Below, one piece after another: positions 1-6,033 of a stretch of DNA of 36,200 bases. The notes below the pieces were generated by a model. That model had not been told where the DNA came from. It saw nothing but the letters and a program-made list of their open reading frames with translations, and ran no database searches. The stretch covers positions 1 through 36,200 of the forward strand of contig JAHDOI010000094.1 in assembly GCA_018434945.1 (NCBI GenBank). The letters run 5' to 3'. Source of the stretch: Selenomonadales bacterium (GTDB lineage Bacteria; Bacillota; Negativicutes; Sporomusales; UBA7701). Both the position numbers and the translations under genes were made by a program. Position 1 is the stretch's first letter. The number at the start of each line of letters is the position of its first letter.

Positions 1-9
1 AGTATCCAT
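1..9 (-). CDS. 5' end of a leftward gene (three codons visible)
   Basis: Reading the minus strand there is an ATG at 9-7 followed by GAT ACT and then the window edge. An AAAGGAGG ribosome binding site lies 10 bases upstream, which is why I call a start here. The product cannot be known from three codons. The ribosome binding site sits inside a 13-bp inverted repeat, described as its own feature. Confidence 0.45.
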
Positions 10-18
10 TTTGGATGC

Positions 19-74
19 GCCTCCTTTGTTATTTATGCGGTCGGCAAACCTGCATATATTTTAACAAAGGAGGC
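19..74 (-). promoter_or_regulatory. Leader RNA hairpin covering the Shine-Dalgarno of the left-edge gene
   Basis: Positions 19-31 and 62-74 are perfect reverse complements (13 bp, 30-base loop). In the leftward transcript the 3' arm is the AAAGGAGG ribosome binding site of the gene starting at 9, so the 5' arm acts as an anti-Shine-Dalgarno. A further GGAGG (minus strand, about 84-88) could pair with the CCTCC of the anti-Shine-Dalgarno and free the site, which makes a two-state switch conceivable. Alternatively, read on the plus strand, the hairpin is followed by TTTTCTTT and could be a weak terminator. The pairing is seen; the function is inference. Confidence 0.45.
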
Positions 75-109
75 TTTTCTTTCCTCCGCATAGCTATAAG
101 CTTTTTGAT

Positions 110-132
110 ACCACCTGCTTAGCAGGTGGTTG
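110..132. repeat. Short perfect hairpin, 10-bp stem
   Basis: ACCACCTGCT and AGCAGGTGGT are separated by a single T. It lies between the strong terminator of the acyl-CoA dehydrogenase operon and the leader of the left-edge gene. It has no T-tract, so it is not a classic intrinsic terminator. It could be a protein-binding dyad or a backup terminator stem. Confidence 0.4.
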
Positions 133-147
133 CCGCTTACTCAAAGC

Positions 148-178
148 AAAACCCCCGGGAACTTTCCCCGGGGGTTTT
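148..178 (-). terminator. Intrinsic terminator of the MFS-CoA-transferase-dehydratase-dehydrogenase operon
   Basis: AAAACCCCCGGG and CCCGGGGGTTTT form a 12-bp stem around a seven-base loop, 15 bases past the stop codon of the acyl-CoA dehydrogenase gene. The A/T ends make it usable from both sides. It closes the four-gene operon that starts at the -24/-12 promoter near 5940. Confidence 0.9.
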
Positions 179-193
179 CCGTTGCTGATAGTA

Positions 194-1333
194 TTACCGC
201 AGGATATTGCCGGCGATGACCATCCGCTGCGCCTGGTTGGTGCCCTCGTAGATCTGCGTGATCTTGGCGTCGCGCATCATCCGCTCCACAGGGTACTCGC
301 GGCTGAAGCCGTAGCCGCCGAACACCTGGACCGCGTCCGTCGTCACCGCCATCGCCGTATCCGACGCGAACATCTTCGCCATCGCCGCCTCCTTGGCGTA
401 CGGCAGGCCGTTCGACCGCTTGAACGCCGCCTGATAAGTCAGCAGCCTGGCCGCCTCGACCTTGGTCGCCATATCAGCCAGCATGAAGTTGACGCCCTGG
501 AAAGTCGAGATCGGCTTGCCGAACTGCACGCGCTGCTTCGAGTACTTAATCGCCTCGTCCAGCGCCCCCTGGGCGATCCCGGTTGCCTGGGCGGCCACGC
601 CGATACGGCCGCTGTCCAGCGCCCCCATCGCGATCTTGAAGCCGTCGCCCTCCTTGCCCAGCAGATTGGCGGCCGGCACACGGCAGTTCTCGAAGATCAG
701 CTCGCGCTGCACCGACGAGCGGATACCCATCTTGACCTCCTTCTTGCCGAAGGAAAACCCGGGGGTGCCCTTCTCGACGATGAAGCAGCTCATCCCCTTA
801 GGTCCGAGCGCCTTGTCGGTCGCGGCGAAGAACAGGTATATCTCGGCCTCGCCGCCGTTGGTGTTGAACACCTTGGTGCCGTTAAGCACATAGCTGTCGC
901 CGTCCTTCACCGCCGTGCTCGAACCGTTGGCCGCGTCCGTGCCTGCGTTGGGCTCGGTCAGACCGAACGCCCCCAGCTTCTTGCCCTCGGCCAGCGGGCG
1001 CAGGAACTTCTGCTTCTGCTCCTCGGTCCCGTAAAGCATGATCGGCCCCGAGCACAGCGATACATGCACCGACAGGCCGATGCCTGTCGAGGCGCACACC
1101 CGCGAAATCTCCTCGACCGCGATCGCGTAGCTCACATAATCGCTGCCTCCGCCGCCGTATTCCTCGGGATACGGCAATCCGAGCAGGCCGAGCTGGCCCA
1201 TCTGATCGAAAATATCCCGCGGGAAAAGCTCCTTCTCGTCGCGTTCGGCCGCCGTCGGCGCCACCGACTTGGCGGCGAACTCGCGCACCATCTTGCGGAT
1301 ATCTTCTTGTTCCGGGGTCAGGATGAAATTCAT
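194..1333 (-). CDS. Acyl-CoA dehydrogenase (short-chain type)
   Basis: The 379-residue protein is a full-length FAD-dependent acyl-CoA dehydrogenase. It interconverts an acyl-CoA and its 2,3-enoyl-CoA and exchanges electrons with an electron-transfer flavoprotein in the cytoplasm. Visible family marks are the [12 protein letters not shown] flavin segment, the [23 protein letters not shown] block, and a C-terminal QIYEGTNQ motif whose Glu363 is in the place of the catalytic base of butyryl-CoA dehydrogenases. The start is supported by GGGAGG ten bases upstream. It is the last gene of the operon, 40 bases after the AbfD-like gene. Its natural partner is the EtfBA pair encoded at 8256-10241. The exact chain length of the substrate, and whether it works as dehydrogenase or enoyl-CoA reductase, cannot be read from sequence. 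Confidence 0.93.
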   Translation of the reverse strand: MNFILTPEQEDIRKMVREFAAKSVAPTAAERDEKELFPRDIFDQMGQLGLLGLPYPEEYGGGGSDYVSYAIAVEEISRVCASTGIGLSVHVSLCSGPIMLYGTEEQKQKFLRPLAEGKKLGAFGLTEPNAGTDAANGSSTAVKDGDSYVLNGTKVFNTNGGEAEIYLFFAATDKALGPKGMSCFIVEKGTPGFSFGKKEVKMGIRSSVQRELIFENCRVPAANLLGKEGDGFKIAMGALDSGRIGVAAQATGIAQGALDEAIKYSKQRVQFGKPISTFQGVNFMLADMATKVEAARLLTYQAAFKRSNGLPYAKEAAMAKMFASDTAMAVTTDAVQVFGGYGFSREYPVERMMRDAKITQIYEGTNQAQRMVIAGNILR

Positions 1334-1373
1334 CGATTGTTCCTCCCGTGTGCTCGATTTTTATATTACCCGG

Positions 1374-2837
1374 CTATTTTTTCGCCGGAGCGGGATCGGC
1401 CAACTCGGCGGTGATACCGGCGATGCGCTTCGCGTCCTTGGCGAACCGCTCCCACGGCTCCAGCGCGCGGACCACCATGCGGGCCCCGTCGGGCGAGCCG
1501 CCGCCGTGCATGCAGCCGGGGATGCCGCCGCCGACCGTCAGCCACTCGACCAGCCTCGCCGCCCGCGCCCGCGTCTCGCCGTCCGCCCCCGCCGCCAGCG
1601 CCTTCATGATCTCGGCGCCATAGACGGGCGACTGGCAATCCTTATAGGACGGGAAACAGCCGGTTTCGGCGACGCCGCCGCTGACATCCTGAGCGATGAC
1701 CTTCGTCTCGTACGGCAGTTTGGCCACCTGGGTCTTGTTGACATGGGCCAGCAGCATATCGGGAATCCACAGCCCCGAAGCATGGCCCTTGCCGGCCAGC
1801 ATCGCCCCCAGGCCGACCGAATAGGTTATCTCGTTGTTGATCGCCATCTGGTTGAGCTTATCCTGGAAGGCCTTCTGCGACAGGCCGTTGGCGCGGGCCA
1901 TATTGATCGCCGCCCCGCACATGATGTCGCCCTGACCGGCCACGCAAGCGCCGATCGCCGCGCGGTAAATGGCGGTGAAGTAGCCGATCGCCTTGCCGGT
2001 ATACTTGAACTCGCCGCACAGGAAAACGCGGTCGTTCGGTACGAACACATCGTCGAAGAACAGGAACGCCTGGGTTATATTGCCCGACTTCGGCGCATCC
2101 CAGCCCTCCTCCTCATCGCGGTTGTCGCTCGGCCGGCGCGTCTCGACGATCGTCAGCCCGGCCACGTCGCGGGGCACCGCCACCGCCAGGCAGAAATCCT
2201 TGTCAGCCTCGCCGTAGCCGCCGCCAGCCATCGCGATGATCTCGTGGCAGGCCGCCACTCCGCAGATCTGGGCTTTGTAGCCGCGGATGACGATCCCGTC
2301 GGGACGGATCTCCTTGATATGGAGGTTGGAATCCTTGTTCGGCTGCTCGGAAGGCTTGAGGGCCCGGTTGCCCTTGGCGTCGGTGATCGCGCCCGCCAGC
2401 GCCAGGCAGTTGTCCTCGACATGCTTGAAGTATTTCTTGATCCGCTCGTGGTAATTCGTCCCGTACTCCTTATCCATCTCGTAAGTTATCGCCCACAGCA
2501 CGTTGATCCCCGTCCAGCCGGCGCAGGTCGCTCCCTGGCACGTCCCCGTCCACTGGTACTGGGCCCGTTTCATCTTCGAGTTGCCCATCTGCGCTTCCAT
2601 GCTGTTCATCAGCGTATTCCAGCGGTGGGCCGTCTCCCCGGTCAGGGACGACTTGTTGGTAAAGAGGGGGGCCCTCTCCGGATCGAACGCCGCGTCGTAC
2701 GAATCCGCCACCGACTGGACATGCAGCCGGGTCGCGGGATGGGTCGTCACGTCCGCGATGAGTTCCCCCCACTTATACATATTGGGGCGCAATTTCTTCA
2801 GAGACTCCCTGTACTGCTCGCCGTTCATCAATGCCAT
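1374..2837 (-). CDS. AbfD/HpaB-family FAD protein (4-hydroxybutyryl-CoA dehydratase-like) with altered cluster ligands
   Basis: The 487-residue protein belongs to the 4-hydroxyphenylacetate 3-hydroxylase / 4-hydroxybutyryl-CoA dehydratase family. It can be followed against Clostridium aminobutyricum AbfD (recalled from memory) along its whole length, for example TYEMDKEYGTNYH, VFVPNDRVFLCGE and a C-terminal MHGGGSP. AbfD holds a [4Fe-4S] cluster with Cys99, Cys103, His292 and Cys299. Here the first pair is Cys100/Cys105, one residue wider. The His position is Tyr291, and Cys298 is kept. The AbfD active-site Tyr296 aligns with Ile and Lys300 with Val. So the fold is clear but 4-hydroxybutyryl-CoA dehydration is not. 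I chose the ATG at 2837 because AGGGAG is 10 bases upstream, whereas the GTG at 2846 is too close to it. CoA-transferase and dehydrogenase neighbours suggest a CoA-thioester substrate. Confidence 0.8.
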   Translation of the reverse strand: MALMNGEQYRESLKKLRPNMYKWGELIADVTTHPATRLHVQSVADSYDAAFDPERAPLFTNKSSLTGETAHRWNTLMNSMEAQMGNSKMKRAQYQWTGTCQGATCAGWTGINVLWAITYEMDKEYGTNYHERIKKYFKHVEDNCLALAGAITDAKGNRALKPSEQPNKDSNLHIKEIRPDGIVIRGYKAQICGVAACHEIIAMAGGGYGEADKDFCLAVAVPRDVAGLTIVETRRPSDNRDEEEGWDAPKSGNITQAFLFFDDVFVPNDRVFLCGEFKYTGKAIGYFTAIYRAAIGACVAGQGDIMCGAAINMARANGLSQKAFQDKLNQMAINNEITYSVGLGAMLAGKGHASGLWIPDMLLAHVNKTQVAKLPYETKVIAQDVSGGVAETGCFPSYKDCQSPVYGAEIMKALAAGADGETRARAARLVEWLTVGGGIPGCMHGGGSPDGARMVVRALEPWERFAKDAKRIAGITAELADPAPAKK

Positions 2838-2899
2838 ACCGTTCACTCTCCCTAATCGTATTATCCGTCAAGCGGGTATCCCCGCCGAAGAATCGCTGG

Positions 2900-4477
2900 T
2901 CAGCCGCCGTTCTTCGCCATGATCTCCGGCTTGAGATTCATGGGCTCGTCGATGAATATGCGGGCGTCCATAAGCTTCAGATTGGGGGAAATATGAGGCT
3001 TGAAATCCATCTGGGCGAGAACGTCCCGCTCCAGATCGACCCCCGGCGCGATCTCGGTCAGCATCACCCCGGTCGCCGTCAGCTCGAACACCGCCCGCTC
3101 GGTCACGTACAGCACTCTCTGGCCGGCCTTCTTGGCGTACTGGCCGCTGAAGGTTATGTGGCCGACCTTGGGCACGAACTTCTTGCTCTTGCCCTCCTGG
3201 ACGATCTTCAGCTTGCCGCCCTCCACCGCCGCCTCCAGCCCGCCCGCCGTCAGCGTGCCGGCGAAAATGACGTGCCTCGTGTTCTGGGTGATGTTGATAA
3301 AGCCGCCAGCGCCGGCGATGCGCGGCCCGAACTTGCTGACGTTGACATTGCCGAACTGGTCGCACTCCGCCAGCCCCAGCACCGCCAAATCAAGGCCGCC
3401 GCCGTCGTAGAAATCGAACTGGTTAGGGTGGTCGAGGAGCGCCTCCGGGTTAAGGGAGCAACCGAACCGCAGCCCTGACAACGGCACGCCGCCGATTGGG
3501 CCGGGCTCGACCGTCATCGTCAACTGGTCGCTGAATCCCTCCTCGGCCGCCACCAGCGCCACCCCTTCCGGCATACCGATGCCGGTGTTGATCACCGCGT
3601 CGGGGATAAGCTCCATCGCCGCCCGCCGGCAGATAATCTTGCGGTCGTCGAGCGGAATGGGCTTCCAACCGGCAAGCGGCACCTTCACCTCGCCCGACAG
3701 CGCCGGGTTGTACTGCTCGCCCATCGACTGCTTGTGGTTCTCCGGCGAAGCCTGGACGATATAATCGACCATTATCCCCGGCACCTTCACCATCATCGGG
3801 TGGAGCGTACCCGCCTCGACAATCCGCTCCACCTGGGCGATAACAATGCCGCCCGAATTGCGGGCCGCCATCGCCAGCGGCAAAAACTCCAGGGAAATGC
3901 CCTCTTTCTCGATGCTGATGTTGCCGCGCGTATCGGCGCTTGTGCCGCGGATGAGGGCGACGTTTATGGGGTAAGACTTGTATAACAGGTACTCCTCGCC
4001 GTCCACCTCCAGCAGTTTGACGACTTCCCGCTTGGAAATCTCGTTCAGGCGGCAGCCCGTTTCCCGCGGATCGGCGAACGTCCGCAGACCCACATGGGTA
4101 AGCACCCCGGGTTTCTTGCCGGCGATCGCCCGAAAAAGGTGCATCATCACACCCTGGGGAATGTTATAAGCTTCGATCTTATTGTCGATGATCAGCTTGT
4201 TCAAATCAGGCTGCAGGCTGAAATGGCCGGCAATCACCTTTTTTACATAGCCCTCGTGGGCGAACCTGTTCAGGCCCCACCACGACTTGCCGTCATTCTG
4301 GCTGGCCCCGTAGGTCAGGGTCAGATTCTTCGGCTCGCCCGTCTCCAGAAACCTTTTTTCCAGCGCCTCGGTCAGCTCGGCCGGGTGGCCCATGCCGATG
4401 AACCCCGATATGCCCACAGTGTCGCCCGATTTGACGTGTTTGACAGCCTCGGCGGCACTGACGATTTTGACTTTCAT
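2900..4477 (-). CDS. Family I CoA-transferase, fused alpha-beta (propionate/acetate CoA-transferase type)
   Basis: The 525-residue protein has both halves of a family I CoA-transferase in one chain, like Pct/YdiF. The N-terminal half starts with the VGISGFIGMGHP glycine-rich loop. The C-terminal half contains TGIGMPEGVALVA and the catalytic-glutamate segment MTVEPGPIGGVP, where Glu324 matches the position reported for Clostridium propionicum Pct. It moves CoA from acetyl-CoA or a similar donor onto a short carboxylate, probably the one imported by the adjacent MFS protein. GAGAGGAGG lies eleven bases before the ATG. It is second in the operon, after a 73-bp gap that holds a hairpin, and the AbfD-like gene follows 62 bases later. 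The acid accepted is unknown; hydroxy or branched acids are plausible. Confidence 0.9.
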   Translation of the reverse strand: MKVKIVSAAEAVKHVKSGDTVGISGFIGMGHPAELTEALEKRFLETGEPKNLTLTYGASQNDGKSWWGLNRFAHEGYVKKVIAGHFSLQPDLNKLIIDNKIEAYNIPQGVMMHLFRAIAGKKPGVLTHVGLRTFADPRETGCRLNEISKREVVKLLEVDGEEYLLYKSYPINVALIRGTSADTRGNISIEKEGISLEFLPLAMAARNSGGIVIAQVERIVEAGTLHPMMVKVPGIMVDYIVQASPENHKQSMGEQYNPALSGEVKVPLAGWKPIPLDDRKIICRRAAMELIPDAVINTGIGMPEGVALVAAEEGFSDQLTMTVEPGPIGGVPLSGLRFGCSLNPEALLDHPNQFDFYDGGGLDLAVLGLAECDQFGNVNVSKFGPRIAGAGGFINITQNTRHVIFAGTLTAGGLEAAVEGGKLKIVQEGKSKKFVPKVGHITFSGQYAKKAGQRVLYVTERAVFELTATGVMLTEIAPGVDLERDVLAQMDFKPHISPNLKLMDARIFIDEPMNLKPEIMAKNGG

Positions 4478-4504
4478 GCCCTTGGCCTCCTCTCTTTTGG
4501 GAGA

Positions 4505-4547
4505 GAGGGCCCGCGCCTGCGGTCAGCGAGGGCGGGCCCTCCTGACC
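4505..4547 (-). promoter_or_regulatory. Intercistronic hairpin between the MFS and CoA-transferase genes
   Basis: GAGGGCCCGC (4505-4514) and GCGGGCCCTC (4532-4541) form a perfect 10-bp stem. GGTCAG (4521-4526) can alternatively pair with CTGACC (4542-4547), and the two structures exclude each other. There is no clear T-tract, so I see a processing or stability element, or a partial attenuator, that would set the transporter and enzyme genes at different levels. Confidence 0.45.
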
Positions 4548-4550
4548 GAC

Positions 4551-5885
4551 TTACGCTTTATTACTCACAGCCTGGGAAACGGGAACCTCCTTCTTCACGA
4601 ACGTCTCCACCGTGAAGAACAGCACCAGCGTACCCACCACCATGCCGCCGAAGCACAGCCAGAAGGTCGAAGTGTACGCTTCCACCGGGAACTTGCCGGC
4701 CACCCTGCCGTAGCCGTCGAGAATGACGCCCATATACTGCTGGAAGAAAGCGCCGCCCAAGAAATAGAAGAGGTTGAAAACGCCGATCGCCGTGCCCACG
4801 ACCTTACGAGGCAGGCGCTCGGTCAGGTGGGCGTAGTTGGTGATATAAGCGCCGCCGAAGCCGCCCATCAGGAAGCAGAACGCCGACATCGTCGCCGTAC
4901 TCCAGCCCGTCGGGCTGAGAGCGATATACAGCCAGCCCAGCGTATACACCGCCGCGCCGGTGATAACCACCTTCTTGCGGCTATGGACGACGCGGTCGGA
5001 AACCCAGCCATGGATCGGGCAGCCGCAAATCATGCCGATCGCCCACCACGACAGCACGTTCGAAGCCGCTTGCTTCGTCCAGCCGAACGTATCCATCATA
5101 TAAGGCACCGCCCACAACCCCTGGAAGCCCATCATCGGCCCATAGACCGCGAAAGCGTACACGGCCAGCCACGGGAAATTGCGGTTGGTCACTGCGATCT
5201 TGATCGCCTCGCCCAGCTTGATGCTCTCGTCGCGGGCCACCTCGGCCGCGTCGACCCTGATACCGTCAACCTCGTTCAGCGACGGCAGGCCCATATCCTG
5301 GGGACGGTTGCGGACCAGCAGATACGTCGCCGCCGCCAGGATGACGGTGATCGCCCCGAGATAATAGAAAGCCTCCCGCCAACCCGTCATCGAAACGAAC
5401 TTCGCCAGCGGGGCGGCGGCGCCCAAGGCGCCGATATTGCCCACCGTCAGCAAGATGCCGGTCAGCGTAGAAAACTCATGGGCCCTAAACCACTGCGCCT
5501 GGATCTTCATCACCGGGATATAGACCACGGCCACGCCGATACCCATCATCACCCGGCCGATGATCGCCCAGTCATAGCTCTGCGCAATCCCGAACATCGC
5601 CGTGCCGACACCGGCGATAATGAAGAAGATCGTCACCGCCAGGCGCGGCCCGAGGAAGTCCGAGAAAATACCGGAGGGTATTTGCATGGCGGCGTAAGGA
5701 TAGAAATAGGCCGCAGACAAAAGCCCCAGGCTGGCGGCGCTGATGTTGAACGCCTTCATCAGCTCCGGCGCCACCACCGCCGGCGCCACCCGATCGAAGT
5801 AAACGAAGAAATACACGAACCACAGCGTTACCAGACAGACCCACCGATAACTGAGGACCTTAGCTCTTTGCTGCTCGGTTACCAT
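4551..5885 (-). CDS. MFS transporter (organic-anion permease type)
   Basis: The 444-residue inner-membrane protein has about twelve hydrophobic segments. The YFDRVAPAVVAPEL stretch in the first helix region and the IPSGIFSDFLGPR loop are major facilitator signatures of the anion/proton-symporter branch, which carries sugar acids, carboxylates and sugar phosphates. A central charged loop at about residues 195-235 separates the two six-helix halves. The start at 5885 is chosen because GGGGG lies six bases upstream; the upstream in-frame ATGs have no spacing to it. It is the first gene behind the -24/-12 promoter at 5933-5949, with a leader of about 35 bases. It most likely imports the acid that the downstream CoA-transferase activates, but the substrate is not readable. 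Confidence 0.88.
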   Translation of the reverse strand: MVTEQQRAKVLSYRWVCLVTLWFVYFFVYFDRVAPAVVAPELMKAFNISAASLGLLSAAYFYPYAAMQIPSGIFSDFLGPRLAVTIFFIIAGVGTAMFGIAQSYDWAIIGRVMMGIGVAVVYIPVMKIQAQWFRAHEFSTLTGILLTVGNIGALGAAAPLAKFVSMTGWREAFYYLGAITVILAAATYLLVRNRPQDMGLPSLNEVDGIRVDAAEVARDESIKLGEAIKIAVTNRNFPWLAVYAFAVYGPMMGFQGLWAVPYMMDTFGWTKQAASNVLSWWAIGMICGCPIHGWVSDRVVHSRKKVVITGAAVYTLGWLYIALSPTGWSTATMSAFCFLMGGFGGAYITNYAHLTERLPRKVVGTAIGVFNLFYFLGGAFFQQYMGVILDGYGRVAGKFPVEAYTSTFWLCFGGMVVGTLVLFFTVETFVKKEVPVSQAVSNKA

Positions 5886-5932
5886 TGACATCCCCCTTCG
5901 CATATTGATTGGCGCCATTGTTGTGAATAATC

Positions 5933-5949
5933 TGCAAATTCGGTGCCAA
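5933..5949 (-). promoter_or_regulatory. Sigma-54 (-24/-12) promoter of the MFS operon
   Basis: On the minus strand the sequence is TTGGCACCGAATTTGCA. The GG of TTGGCAC and the GC of TTGCA are exactly 12 bases apart, as sigma-54 requires, and both boxes match consensus. Transcription would begin near 5920, about 35 bases before the MFS start. The activator gene lies immediately upstream and its presumed binding palindrome is at 6003-6018. Confidence 0.88.
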
Positions 5950-6002
5950 CCAGGGGGGGTTCCGCGGATGTGCGAAAAATCACAAACCCGCCGCCGAGCT
6001 TC

Positions 6003-6018
6003 GTTGCGTTATCGCAAC
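6003..6018. promoter_or_regulatory. Upstream activator palindrome, copy 1
   Basis: GTTGCG-TTAT-CGCAAC is a perfect 6-4-6 inverted repeat, centred about 90 bp upstream of the predicted MFS transcription start. That is the usual distance for a sigma-54 enhancer site. The same palindrome occurs three times upstream of etfB (10487-10562). Since it lies just past the stop codon of the activator gene, a secondary role as a transcript hairpin cannot be excluded. Confidence 0.8.
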
Positions 6019-6033
6019 AAATTAGTTTGCATG

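Noticed and set aside
1374..2837. Simple naming of the AbfD-like gene as 4-hydroxybutyryl-CoA dehydratase.
   Set aside because: The His ligand and two active-site residues differ, so the family name is safe but the reaction is not.
1269..2855. Long plus-strand open frame opposite the AbfD-like gene, and similar long antisense frames elsewhere (for example 4392-5888, 6559-8193, 8187-10106, 21917-23833).
   Set aside because: They mirror strongly conserved minus-strand genes, are full of Arg/His/Pro from the GC-rich opposite strand, and have no ribosome binding sites. They are composition artefacts.
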